From Thiohalospira sp046546335 (GTDB lineage Bacteria; Pseudomonadota; Gammaproteobacteria; Thiohalospirales; Thiohalospiraceae), in assembly GCF_046546335.1 (NCBI RefSeq), contig NZ_JBKGYA010000030.1: a DNA stretch of 15,497 nucleotides; one strand, written 5' to 3'. This document shows positions 1 to 7,418 of this stretch, piece after piece. Under the pieces are notes generated by a model. That model was not told the origin of the DNA and searched no databases. It worked only from the letters and a program-made list of their open reading frames with translations. The position numbers and the translations under genes were made by a program. Position 1 is the first letter of the stretch. Each line of letters starts with the position of its first letter.

Positions 1-84
1 TGGGGGGTCGAGCCACGGCATCCGCGTACCTCTATGGAGGCCGGATATCCCGCCGGGCCCTCCCGGTGGACCGGCGCAAGCCGC

Positions 85-90
85 TAGAAT
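85..90 (+). promoter_or_regulatory. possible -10 box for the class V aminotransferase gene
   Basis: TAGAAT matches five of six bases of the TATAAT consensus and lies about 30 bases before the GTG start at 121. No convincing -35 box is seen 16-18 bases upstream, where the sequence is C/G-rich. The rest of 1-120 holds only small GC hairpins, such as CCGGG/CCCGG at 53-66, and no gene I can recognise. A promoter here is plausible but weak. Confidence 0.25.
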
Positions 91-120
91 GGCGCCGACC
101 GCCGAAACCGGAGAGCTGCC

Positions 121-1272
121 GTGCTGGAGCGCCTGCACATCGACCCCGATACGGAATTCCCCCTGGACCCGGAGCTGGTCCACCTCAACCACGCCGCCAT
201 CGGCCCCTGGCCGGCGCGTACCCGGGACGCCGTGGCCGGGTTCGCCGCGGAGAACGCCCATCAGGGCTCCCGCCGCTATCTCCAGTGGCTGGAGACCGAG
301 GCGGGGCTGCGCCGGCGCCTGGCCGCCTTCATCAAGGCGCCCTCGGCGGAGGATATCGCGCTGGTGAAGAATACCTCGGAGGGCCTCTCCCTGGTGGCCG
401 CCGGCCTGGACTGGCAGCCCGGCGATCGGGTCGTGACCTCCGCCGAGGAGTTCCCCTCCAACCGTGTGGTCTGGCAGGCGCTGGCCGATCGGGGCGTGGA
501 GCTGGTCCAGGTGGAGCTGGCCGGCCGCGACGACCCGGAGGCGGCGCTGGAGGCGGTGCTGGCCGAGGGCCGAGTGCGGCTGCTGGCGATCTCCTCGGTC
601 CAGTACGCCAGCGGGCTAGCCCTGGACCTGGCGCGACTGGGCCGGGCCTGCCGGGAGCACGGGGCGCTGTTCGGCGTGGACGCCATCCAGAGCCTGGGGG
701 CGCTGGCCATGGACGTGGAGGCCATCGGCGCGGACTTCATCGCCGCTGACGCCCACAAGTGGCTCCTGGCACCGGAGGGGATCGGGCTCTTCTACTGCCG
801 GCCGGAGCTGCGCCAGCGCCTCGCCCTCCACCAGTGGGGGTGGCACATGGTCGAACACGTGGGCGATTTCGACCGGACCGACTGGGAGCCGGCGGCCTCG
901 GCCCGGCGCTTCGAGCCCGGCAGCCCCAACATGCTGGGGATCCATGCGCTGTCGGCGAGCCTCTCGGTCTTCGAGGAGGTGGGCATGGAGCGGGTGGAGG
1001 CGCTGGTGCGCCAGCGCGCCCGCGAGGTGTTCGAGCGGGCGGCGGCCCACCCCGATCTGGAGCCCATCACCGACCCGGAGCGCATGGCCGGGATCGTCAC
1101 CTTCCGCCATACCGGGGTGGACAACGCCGCGCTGTGGCAGGGGCTCATGGACCGCGGCGTCCTCTGCGCCCATCGCGGCGGCGGGATCCGCTTCTCCCCC
1201 CACTTCCACACCGCCCCGGCGACCATCGGGCGCGCCCTGGAGGCGGTGGACGCGGTGGCCGCCGGACTCTAG
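121..1272 (+). CDS. class V aminotransferase, PLP-dependent (substrate unknown)
   Basis: A cytosolic PLP enzyme of fold type I, 383 residues, normal length for the family. The PLP-binding lysine is Lys213 in the motif DAHKW, with Asp187 and Gln190 (VDAIQ) placed to hold the cofactor ring and Thr85-Ser86 (NTSEG) in the phosphate-binding region. The C-terminal RGGGIRFSPH segment (Arg356) fits the substrate-carboxylate site of the isopenicillin-N-epimerase-like/CsdA-like branch. The cysteine-bearing loop of SufS/CsdA (RxGHHC type) is absent: Cys349 sits before the Arg-Gly-Gly segment, not in the sulfur-transfer position. A true cysteine desulfurase role is therefore unlikely. The start is GTG at 121, with GGAG seven bases upstream, and the protein begins MLERLHIDPD. 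The gene stands alone and converges on tatD, so context gives no clue to its substrate. Confidence 0.85.
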   Translation: MLERLHIDPDTEFPLDPELVHLNHAAIGPWPARTRDAVAGFAAENAHQGSRRYLQWLETEAGLRRRLAAFIKAPSAEDIALVKNTSEGLSLVAAGLDWQPGDRVVTSAEEFPSNRVVWQALADRGVELVQVELAGRDDPEAALEAVLAEGRVRLLAISSVQYASGLALDLARLGRACREHGALFGVDAIQSLGALAMDVEAIGADFIAADAHKWLLAPEGIGLFYCRPELRQRLALHQWGWHMVEHVGDFDRTDWEPAASARRFEPGSPNMLGIHALSASLSVFEEVGMERVEALVRQRAREVFERAAAHPDLEPITDPERMAGIVTFRHTGVDNAALWQGLMDRGVLCAHRGGGIRFSPHFHTAPATIGRALEAVDAVAAGL

Positions 1273-1282
1273 AGACGACTTC

Positions 1283-1302
1283 AGGAGTTGTTCGTAACCC
1301 CT
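1283..1302 (-). terminator. weak stem-loop in the convergent aminotransferase/tatD gap
   Basis: Read on the minus strand, AGGGGTT and AACTCCT can form a 7-bp stem with one G-U pair around a 6-base loop, starting about 7 bases after the tatD stop. No U-run follows, so this is not a canonical intrinsic terminator. It is the only candidate terminator structure in the 37-base gap. On the plus strand the same stem has an A-C mismatch. Confidence 0.25.
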
Positions 1303-1309
1303 TGATGAG

Positions 1310-2125
1310 TCAGGCGGCCGCCGCCCCCTCGGCCCGGGGGAAGAGGCGGTGGAAGTTGGCGGTGGTGGTCCTGGCCAGCTCCTCCAGGGAGGTCCCCCGG
1401 AGTTCGGCCACGTGCTCCGCGGTATGGCGCACCCAGGCCGGTCGGTTGGGCTTGCCGCGGTTGGGGACCGGAGCCAGGTAGGGGGCGTCGGTCTCCACCA
1501 GCAGCCGATCCTCCGGCACCATCTTCGCCACCTCCTTGAGCTCCGCGGCGTTCCTGAAGGTGACGATCCCGGCCAGGGAGATGTAGAACCCCATGTCCAG
1601 GGCGCGGCGGGCGACGTCGCGATCCTCGGCGAAGCAGTGCATTACCGCCCCGCACTGCTCGGCCCCCTCCTCCCGCAGGATGGTCAGGGTATCCTCGGCG
1701 GCGGCGCGGGTATGGATGATGAGCGGCTTGCCCACCTCCCGCGCCACGCCGATGTGGCGGCGGAAGCGGTCCCGCTGCCAGCCCATGTCCTCGTCCTCGC
1801 CGCTGCGGAAGTAGTCCAGGCCGGTCTCCCCCACGGCGACCACCACCGGGTCCAGGGCCAGCTCGCGCAGGGCGGCGGCATCCGGCTCGGTCTCCGGATC
1901 CGGCTCCTCGTTGGGGTGGATGCCGGCGGAGGCGGAGACCCCGGGATTCTCCCGGGCGATGGCCAGGACGTCGTGGACGTTGCCCATGTCGATGGAGACG
2001 CAGAGGACGTGGCCCACCCCCTGGTCCCGGGCGTCGGCCAGGTACTGTGCCACGGCGCCGGGCTGCTCGGCGCCCTCCAGGCGGTCCAGGTGGCAGTGGG
2101 AGTCGACGAGGGTCGGTTCGGTCAT
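1310..2125 (-). CDS. tatD: TatD family metal-dependent deoxyribonuclease/hydrolase
   Basis: A 271-residue amidohydrolase-fold (TIM barrel) protein of the TatD/YcfH group, typical full length (about 260-270). The metal ligands expected for the family are visible: His10 and His12 in DSHCHLD, Glu100 in VGETGLDY, His138 in IIHTR, His163 in MHCF and Asp213 in ETDAPYL. Known members are Mg-dependent DNases with 3'-5' exonuclease activity; the in-cell substrate of the YcfH-like subgroup is less certain. The start ATG at 2125 has only a close GGAG two bases upstream. The gene lies last in the minus-strand run, after tmk-holB-pilZ as in pseudomonads. It is separated from pilZ by 125 bases that hold a hairpin and a strong -10 element, so it is probably also transcribed on its own. 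Confidence 0.93.
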   Translation of the reverse strand: MTEPTLVDSHCHLDRLEGAEQPGAVAQYLADARDQGVGHVLCVSIDMGNVHDVLAIARENPGVSASAGIHPNEEPDPETEPDAAALRELALDPVVVAVGETGLDYFRSGEDEDMGWQRDRFRRHIGVAREVGKPLIIHTRAAAEDTLTILREEGAEQCGAVMHCFAEDRDVARRALDMGFYISLAGIVTFRNAAELKEVAKMVPEDRLLVETDAPYLAPVPNRGKPNRPAWVRHTAEHVAELRGTSLEELARTTTANFHRLFPRAEGAAAA

Positions 2126-2158
2126 GGCTCCGGTCTTTTCGGCCTGCAGGAGTCGGGA

Positions 2159-2167
2159 ATTATAACA
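2159..2167 (-). promoter_or_regulatory. extended -10 promoter for tatD
   Basis: On the minus strand the sequence reads TGTTATAAT, a perfect -10 hexamer with the TG of an extended -10 element. The expected transcription start is near 2152, giving a leader of about 27 bases before the tatD ATG at 2125. No good -35 box is present 16-18 bases upstream, as is common for extended -10 promoters. It is an AT-rich island in a very GC-rich region, which makes chance less likely. Confidence 0.6.
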
Positions 2168-2189
2168 AAGGCAGCGACCCCGTTGCCCG

Positions 2190-2231
2190 GGGCGTCCGCG
2201 ACTCCTTTCCAGACCGAGTATGCAGACGCCC
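2190..2231 (-). terminator. hairpin between pilZ and tatD
   Basis: On the minus strand GGGCGTCTGC pairs with GCGGACGCCC, a 10-bp stem with one G-U pair and a 22-base loop, starting about 20 bases after the pilZ stop. There is no U-tract, so it may act as an RNA 3'-end stabiliser, a partial terminator or a processing site. A smaller competing stem (CCCCG/CGGGG) lies at its downstream edge. Confidence 0.35.
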
Positions 2232-2250
2232 TGCCCCGTAACCCACCCCG

Positions 2251-2595
2251 CTACAGGGTGTGGGTAGGCCGATCGGACTGCAGGGCGCCGGCGAGGAGGT
2301 CCTCGATGCGGGCGCGGATGGCACCGTGGTCGTCCCCCTGGAGCTGGAGGCCGATCCCGGCGGGCCGGTGGCCGGCGGCACCGGCGGGGGTGCGCCAGAT
2401 CACCCGGCCGGTGACCGGCAGCGCCTGGGGCTCCTCGGGGAGCTGGACCACCAGGAAGAGCTCATCCCCCAGGGGATGGTCGGCGCGGGTGGGAACGAAG
2501 AGCCCGCCGCCCCGGATGAAGGGCATGTAGGCGGCGTAGAGTTCGGTACGGCTGGAGAGATCCAGATGGAGGATCCGTTCGCGGGTGGCGTCCAT
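2251..2595 (-). CDS. pilZ: type IV pilus biogenesis protein PilZ
   Basis: A 114-residue single PilZ domain, the size of Pseudomonas PilZ (about 118). The segment LYAAYMPFIRGGGLFVPT at residues 19-36 is nearly diagnostic of the type IV pilus PilZ branch. The c-di-GMP-binding RxxxR and D/NxSxxG motifs of canonical PilZ domains are absent, so it is expected not to bind c-di-GMP directly; known relatives work through PilB/FimX-type partners. An in-frame start at 2631 would add 12 residues that overlap holB. The ATG at 2595 is preferred because AGGAGA lies five bases upstream and the N-terminus then matches the family. The gene begins two bases after the holB stop, so translation is probably coupled. 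No pilus genes are in view. Confidence 0.92.
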   Translation of the reverse strand: MDATRERILHLDLSSRTELYAAYMPFIRGGGLFVPTRADHPLGDELFLVVQLPEEPQALPVTGRVIWRTPAGAAGHRPAGIGLQLQGDDHGAIRARIEDLLAGALQSDRPTHTL

Positions 2596-2597
2596 GC

Positions 2598-3575
2598 CTA
2601 TCTCCTGGGTCTGCGTGTGGCCTCCGTCCACGCCACCAGCACCCCCTCCAGGGCGAGCTCGGCGTTGAGGTTGCGCCGGGTGAGGCCGTCCAGGGTGCTC
2701 ACCGCGGTGGCGTGGAATTCCAGTAGCCGCCTCCAGTCTACGCCCTCGGCCAGGCGCTGCAAGGCGGCCTGATGGTCGGGCTGTCGCAACGCCTCACCGG
2801 CCCCCGCGGCGAGGCGGAGCAGGTCCTCGGTCCAGGCGACGACGGCGGTGAGTGCGGTGGCGGGCTCGCGCTGCCAGCGCCCGGCCACCGTCACCGGATC
2901 GGCCTCACCGGTGGCCAGGGCCTGCCACTCGGCAAAGTCGACGGTGGCCGCCTCGCTGGCTCGATCCCGGGCGCGCAGCGGGGCCCCGGCGGCCAGGGCC
3001 AGGAGCTTCGCCGCGTCGTGGCCCGGCCCCAGGTTCCGGTCCAGCCAGTCCCGGCTGGTGGCGTCATCGGTCGCCACCGGCGCCAGGTGGACCTGCTGGC
3101 AGCGGCTGACAACGGTGGCGGGGAGCCGACCGGGACGACTCGCCACCAGGGTGAGCAGGCTGCCGGCGGTGGGCTCCTCCAGGGTCTTGAGGAGGCTGTT
3201 GGCGGCGCTGGTGGTCAGCGCCTCCGCCGGCTCCACCAGGATGCAGCGGCCGACGCCGTAGTGGGCGTGGCGCTGGAGGAAGGCGATGGCCTCGCGCACC
3301 GCCTCCACCCCGATGGCCCCCCCTTCCTTCTCCGGCTGGAGTACCAGGCGGTCGGGGTGGCTGTCGGCCAGGCGCAGCTGGCAGCTGCGACACTCCCCGC
3401 AGGCGGTGTCGCCATCGGCCTCGCAGAGGATCGCCGCCACCAGGGCCCGGGCGAGATGGCCCTTGCCCATCCCCTCCGGGCCGGTGAAGAGAAGCGCGTG
3501 GGGCAGCCTCCCGACCCGCCGGGCCCGGCTCAGCCGCTCCCACGCCTCGGCCTGCCAGGGCAGCGGCGCGGTCAC
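2598..3575 (-). CDS. holB: DNA polymerase III subunit delta' (clamp loader)
   Basis: A 325-residue AAA+ protein, normal size for HolB, which is the structural stator of the clamp loader that places the beta clamp on DNA. Visible features in order: the P-loop region GPEGMGKGHLA at residues 32-42; a four-cysteine zinc module (Cys51, Cys59, Cys62, Cys65); a SANSLLKTLEEP segment near 123-136; and the SRC arginine-finger motif at 157-159. The C-terminal part is the less conserved collar domain. The start codon is GTG at 3575, overlapping the tmk stop by four bases (GTGA), with GAGGG six bases upstream inside tmk. pilZ starts two bases downstream. This is the standard tmk-holB-pilZ order. Confidence 0.95.
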   Translation of the reverse strand: MTAPLPWQAEAWERLSRARRVGRLPHALLFTGPEGMGKGHLARALVAAILCEADGDTACGECRSCQLRLADSHPDRLVLQPEKEGGAIGVEAVREAIAFLQRHAHYGVGRCILVEPAEALTTSAANSLLKTLEEPTAGSLLTLVASRPGRLPATVVSRCQQVHLAPVATDDATSRDWLDRNLGPGHDAAKLLALAAGAPLRARDRASEAATVDFAEWQALATGEADPVTVAGRWQREPATALTAVVAWTEDLLRLAAGAGEALRQPDHQAALQRLAEGVDWRRLLEFHATAVSTLDGLTRRNLNAELALEGVLVAWTEATRRPRR

Positions 3576-4216
3576 TGCGGGCCCTCGTCCAGGAGCTCCC
3601 GGAGGCGGCCGGCGGTGGCATTGCGGACCTCGGTCTCCGGGCGCGAGGCGTCGATCCGGCAGATCCGGTAGGGCTCGGCGCGGGCCCGGTCGAGGTAGGT
3701 GGCGCGGACCCGCTCGAAGAAGTCCACCTCCTCGCGCTCGAAACGGTCCAGGAAGCCGCGGCGGCCAGCGCGCTCCAGCCCCTCCTCCGCGGGGAGGTCA
3801 TAGAGGAAGGTGCGGTCCGGCCGGAGGTCGCCGAGGACCCAGCCCTCCAGGGCGGCGATCCGGCTGCGGGCGACCCCGCGACCACCGCCCTGATAGGCGT
3901 AGGTGGCATCGATGAAGCGATCGCAGATCACCCACTGCCCGGCCGCCAGGGCGGGCCGGATCACCTCGTCGAGGTGCTGGGCGCGGGCAGCGAAGAGCAG
4001 CAGCAGCTCGGTATCCACCGCCATCGCGGGGCCCTCCAGCAGGAGGGAACGGACCGATTCGCCCACCTCGGTGCCGCCGGGTTCCCGGGTGGTGATCACC
4101 TCCAGGCCGTTCTCTTCGGCCAGGAGGTAGCGCATGGCCTCGATCTGGGTGCTCTTGCCGGCCCCCTCGATCCCCTCGACGGTGATGAATCGCCCCCGTT
4201 CGCCCGTTTCGACCAT
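3572..4216 (-). CDS. tmk: thymidylate kinase (dTMP kinase)
   Basis: Phosphorylates dTMP to dTDP with ATP in the cytosol, feeding DNA synthesis. It has 214 residues, typical for bacterial Tmk. Motifs: P-loop GIEGAGKST at 15-23, REPGGT at 44-49, the DR motif with CDRF at 98-101 followed by AYQGGGRG, and an arginine-rich lid (RAGRRGFLDRFE, 149-160). The P-loop has no basic residue after the first glycines and the lid carries the arginines, as in E. coli-type (type II) enzymes. The frame is open for another 50 codons upstream, but those overlap mltG. ATG at 4216 is chosen because GGAGGA lies eight bases upstream and the N-terminus matches the family. It starts four bases after the mltG stop and overlaps holB by four. 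Confidence 0.95.
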   Translation of the reverse strand: MVETGERGRFITVEGIEGAGKSTQIEAMRYLLAEENGLEVITTREPGGTEVGESVRSLLLEGPAMAVDTELLLLFAARAQHLDEVIRPALAAGQWVICDRFIDATYAYQGGGRGVARSRIAALEGWVLGDLRPDRTFLYDLPAEEGLERAGRRGFLDRFEREEVDFFERVRATYLDRARAEPYRICRIDASRPETEVRNATAGRLRELLDEGPQ

Positions 4217-4220
4217 GTGA

Positions 4221-5228
4221 TCAGTCCTCCTCCCCCAGCTGGAATCGGCGTACGGCGCGATTGTGCTCCTCCAGGGTCGCCGAGAAGTGGTGGCTGCCAT
4301 CCCCCTTGCTGACGAAGTAGAGGGCCTCCCCCTCGCCCGGATCCACCGCCGCCTCCAGGGAGGCACGGCCGGGCATCGCGATGGGGGTGGGCGGCAGTCC
4401 GCCGTGGCGGTAGGTGTTGTACTCGTTGCCCGACGCGCCCAGGTGATCGCGGGTCAGGTCGCCGTCGAAGCCGGCCCCGATCCCGTAGATCACCGTGGGA
4501 TCGGTCTGCAGCCGCATGTCCTGCTGCAGGCGCCGGGTGAAGACGCCGGCGATCCGGCGCCGCTCCTCGGGGACCGCTGTCTCCTTCTCGACGATGGAGG
4601 CGAGGATCAGCGCCTCCTCGGGAGAGTCCAGGGGCAGTTCCTTGCGGGGACGGCCCTCCCAGACCTCCGCCAGGGCCTGCCGCATCGCCTGCCGGGCACG
4701 TCGGAGCAGCTCCCGGTCGGTGGTTCCGCGGGTAAAGAAATAGGTGTCCGGGAGGAATCGACCTTCGGGATGGGTCGATGGTTCGCCCAGGGAGTCCATT
4801 AGTGCGTTCGGATCCTCGGGGAGGGTATGTTCCACCGCCGGGTGGTCGTGGAGCGAGGCCAGCACCTGATGGATGTTCCATCCCTCCACCAGGGTCCAGG
4901 CGTACTGCTTGAGTTCGCCCTTGAGCAATCGGTCGGCCAGTTCACCGACGGTCATCTCCGGCCGGAGGGGATATTCGCCCACGGCGATGGTGCGCGAGTC
5001 GCCGTGCAACCGGACCAGCCATTCGAACTGCCAGGCCGAATCGATGACCCCCTTTTCCTCCAGGCCGGCGGCTATCTCCTTCAACGAGGTGCCGGAAGAG
5101 ACCTCCATGACGGTCTCCTCCTCCACCCCCAGCGTCTGGTCGGCAAGGCCATCCAGCCCCATCCAGATCCAGCCACCGCCCAGGGAGGCGGCCAGCAGCA
5201 GAAAGCCGAGGAGGCGGTTGAGGTTCAC
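4221..5228 (-). CDS. mltG: endolytic murein transglycosylase MltG
   Basis: An inner-membrane lytic transglycosylase (YceG family) that cleaves nascent glycan strands and so ends their elongation. The product has 335 residues, close to the usual 340. One N-terminal membrane anchor (about residues 5-23, LLGFLLLAASLGGGW) is followed by a periplasmic LysM-like part (SSGTSLKEIAAGLEEKGVI, 44-62) and the catalytic domain with ASIVEKET at 210-217. Glu214 corresponds to the catalytic glutamate known in E. coli MltG. The substrate-groove motif GNEYNTYRHGGLPPTPI is at 267-283. The start is GTG at 5228, which overlaps the pabC stop (GTGA) and has GGAG eight bases upstream. Upstream open frame belongs to a pabC-overlapping shadow and gives no MltG-like sequence. 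Confidence 0.95.
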   Translation of the reverse strand: MNLNRLLGFLLLAASLGGGWIWMGLDGLADQTLGVEEETVMEVSSGTSLKEIAAGLEEKGVIDSAWQFEWLVRLHGDSRTIAVGEYPLRPEMTVGELADRLLKGELKQYAWTLVEGWNIHQVLASLHDHPAVEHTLPEDPNALMDSLGEPSTHPEGRFLPDTYFFTRGTTDRELLRRARQAMRQALAEVWEGRPRKELPLDSPEEALILASIVEKETAVPEERRRIAGVFTRRLQQDMRLQTDPTVIYGIGAGFDGDLTRDHLGASGNEYNTYRHGGLPPTPIAMPGRASLEAAVDPGEGEALYFVSKGDGSHHFSATLEEHNRAVRRFQLGEED

Positions 5229-6040
5229 GGTCGCTGCTCCAGGTCTTGGGACAGTCGAGGGACCAGTTCCCGGGCCACGGGTCCCGGTGCCGGCCATTCC
5301 CGGCCCTCGCAGCGGGCGATGGGCCAGAGGTGGACGACGCTGTTGGTCAAAAAGGCCTCGGAGGCGGCGGTCAGCGCCTCCGGTGGTCGGCGCACCTCCC
5401 GGACGGGCAGGCCGGCCCCCTTCGCCAGGTTCAGGACCCGGTTGCGGATAATGCCAGCGACCCCGGACTCCGACAAATCGGGCGTCTCCAGCACCCCCTC
5501 CCGGACCCAGAAGAGGTTGGACTGCACCGCCTCCACCAGCCAGCCGTCGGTGTCGCAGACCAGGCCCTCGTGGATGTCGGGGTCGTTCCATTCGCTGCGC
5601 GCCAGGACCTGCTCCAGGCGGTTGGCGTGCTTGAGGCCGGCGAGTAGCGGCTGGCGTGCCAGGCGGGTGCGACAATGGCGCACGGTGGCGGTCGCCGCCG
5701 GCGCCGTCGCGGGCGGGAAGCGACAGGCCATGCGCCGCGGCGTGGCCGGTTCCGGCGGACGGTAGCCGCGCCCGCCGGAGCCCCGGCTCCACCAGAGCCG
5801 CAGGATGCCGTCGCCGCCATCCTCGAACAGGTGTGCGACATCGGCGGCCAGCGCCCCTTGGTCCGGGTCGGGCAGCCCCAGTCGGGCAGCGCCCCGGGCA
5901 AGACGTGCAAGATGATCGGACCAGGCCTCCGGGCGGCCGGCGACCACGCGCAGGGTCTCGAACAGGGCGTCGCCATAGCTCACCCCACGGTCGTCCAGGG
6001 GCAGTGCCTCCGCCGGGCGACCGTCCAGCAGGCAGCTCAT
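5225..6040 (-). CDS. pabC: aminodeoxychorismate lyase
   Basis: A PLP-dependent class IV (fold type IV) aminotransferase-like lyase that converts 4-amino-4-deoxychorismate to p-aminobenzoate and pyruvate for folate. It has 271 residues, the usual length. The N-terminal DDRGVSYGDALFETLR (16-31) is typical of the class. The PLP lysine is Lys137 in LAGLKHANRLEQVLAR, the PabC signature, and the VEAVQSNLFWV segment (169-179) contains the conserved glutamate (Glu170). The ATG at 6040 overlaps the pabB stop by four bases (ATGA) and has a strong GGAGGGGGG Shine-Dalgarno, so the start is firm. It directly follows pabB, whose product makes its substrate, and overlaps mltG downstream. Confidence 0.95.
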   Translation of the reverse strand: MSCLLDGRPAEALPLDDRGVSYGDALFETLRVVAGRPEAWSDHLARLARGAARLGLPDPDQGALAADVAHLFEDGGDGILRLWWSRGSGGRGYRPPEPATPRRMACRFPPATAPAATATVRHCRTRLARQPLLAGLKHANRLEQVLARSEWNDPDIHEGLVCDTDGWLVEAVQSNLFWVREGVLETPDLSESGVAGIIRNRVLNLAKGAGLPVREVRRPPEALTAASEAFLTNSVVHLWPIARCEGREWPAPGPVARELVPRLSQDLEQRP

Positions 6041-7401
6041 GCCCCGCCCCCCTCCAGGGCAGCCAGCAGGCCCCGCGCCTTGGCGCGGGTCTCGGCCAGC
6101 TCCGCCTCCGGTTCGGAATCCGCGACAATCCCCGCGCCGGCGCGCAGGGTCACGTGTTCCCCGTACTGGACCAGCGTCCGGATGAGGATATTCAGGTCCA
6201 GGTCGCCGCCGGCATCCAGATACCCCATGCTGCCGGTATAGGCGCCGCGCCCGCCACCCTCCAGCTCGGCGATGATCTCCATGCACCGGACCTTGGGGCA
6301 GCCGGTGATGGTTCCCCCCGGGAAGGTCGCGCGGATGGCCTCGCCCGGACCGGTTCCCCGGGTCAGCTCTCCACCTACCTCGGAGACGATGTGGTGGACG
6401 TGGGCGTACTCCTCCAGGGTCATGAGTTCATCCACGGTGACGCTCCCGGGCCGGCAGATCCGGCCGAGGTCGTTGCGGATGAGGTCGACGAGCATGATGT
6501 GCTCGGCGCGTTCCTTGGGGTGGGACTCCAGCTCCGCCCGCAGGGCGGCATCGCCGGCCCCCTCGCCCCGGGGCCGGGTGCCGGCGATGGGGCGCATGCT
6601 CGCGCGGTTGCCGGCCAGCGCCAGGAGGCGCTCCGGCGAAGAGCTGATCACCGTGGCCTCCTCCAGCCGGGCAAGCCCGGCAAAGGGGCCGGGATTGGCC
6701 CGGGATAGGTGGGTGTAGAGGGCGTCCGCCCCCGTCTCCGGCCCCAGCCGTCCCCGCCAGGTACGCGCCAGGTTGGCCTGGAAGATATCGCCGTCCCGGA
6801 TGTAGCGTCGCGCCCGCGCCACGGCCTCCAGATACCGGTCGGCGGGATCCTCCTCCAGTGCCTCCAGGCGAAACGGGCCCTCGGCGACGGCCGGCCGGGC
6901 GATATCGGCCTCGACGGCCGCCATCGGCGCACCCTCCGGATCCTCAGTGGCCCACCAGAGGGCGCCAGTGGCGGTATCGCGGATGAGGGCTGCAGGGACG
7001 CGTACGGCCGTGGCGGCCGGGAGGGGCTCCTCGGCGGGGGCCAGATCCAGACAGGGTTCCACCTCGCCAGCGAGTTCGTAGCCGAGATAGAGGAACCAGC
7101 CACCGGCGAAGGGGACCCCCTCCGGCCGCGGCCGCTGCTCGTCCAGGAACCAGCGATCCAGGCCGGTCAGAAAGTCTCCGGCGTCGGCGTGGGGGCCCTC
7201 CAGATCGCGATCGCGGGAGAGGGTCAGCCGTTCCCCGGGGAAGGCCAGCAGCAGGTCGTAGCGTCCCCGGGCCGTACCTGAAGCGACGCTCTGGAGCAGG
7301 AAGGGGTAACGGTCCGGCCGGGTCCGCGCAAGGGCGGCCAGCCCTCCGCCATCGAGGGTCCCGTCGAGCCGCTGGACGAGCGGCTTACGCGGTCGCGGCA
7401 T
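6037..7401 (-). CDS. pabB: aminodeoxychorismate synthase component I
   Basis: With PabA (not in the window) this enzyme turns chorismate and glutamine-derived ammonia into 4-amino-4-deoxychorismate. It has 454 residues, normal for PabB. An N-terminal TrpE/PabB domain (about 1-160) precedes the chorismate-binding domain (about 185-450). Seen motifs: GDIFQANLART (204-214, the Q-x-N-L form typical of PabB rather than the QVVL of TrpE), PIAGTRPRG (271-279), HIMLVDLIRNDLGR (301-314), HHIVSEVGG and TFPGGTITGCPK (359-370). Ala273 stands where E. coli PabB has the nucleophilic lysine (PIKGT). Direct overlap with pabC argues for PabB over TrpE. ATG at 7401 has no Shine-Dalgarno: a GGC/GCC fourfold repeat fills that place. 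The start lies 17 bases after the fabF stop. Confidence 0.9.
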   Translation of the reverse strand: MPRPRKPLVQRLDGTLDGGGLAALARTRPDRYPFLLQSVASGTARGRYDLLLAFPGERLTLSRDRDLEGPHADAGDFLTGLDRWFLDEQRPRPEGVPFAGGWFLYLGYELAGEVEPCLDLAPAEEPLPAATAVRVPAALIRDTATGALWWATEDPEGAPMAAVEADIARPAVAEGPFRLEALEEDPADRYLEAVARARRYIRDGDIFQANLARTWRGRLGPETGADALYTHLSRANPGPFAGLARLEEATVISSSPERLLALAGNRASMRPIAGTRPRGEGAGDAALRAELESHPKERAEHIMLVDLIRNDLGRICRPGSVTVDELMTLEEYAHVHHIVSEVGGELTRGTGPGEAIRATFPGGTITGCPKVRCMEIIAELEGGGRGAYTGSMGYLDAGGDLDLNILIRTLVQYGEHVTLRAGAGIVADSEPEAELAETRAKARGLLAALEGGGA

Positions 7402-7418
7402 GGCGGCGGCGGCGTGGC

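Noticed and set aside
66..749. Plus-strand frame overlapping the aminotransferase start
   Set aside because: Its translation is Gly/Arg/Pro-rich without motifs, whereas the frame from 121 carries a full PLP-enzyme sequence.
2240..2265. Imperfect hairpin across the pilZ stop codon (ACCCA/TGGGT with CCC/GGG)
   Set aside because: It is interrupted by a bulge and lies partly in coding sequence, has no U-tract, and is weaker than the hairpin at 2190-2231.
1349..2530. Plus-strand open frame opposite tatD, the tatD-pilZ gap and pilZ
   Set aside because: It crosses two confident minus-strand genes and a promoter region, and has no family signal.
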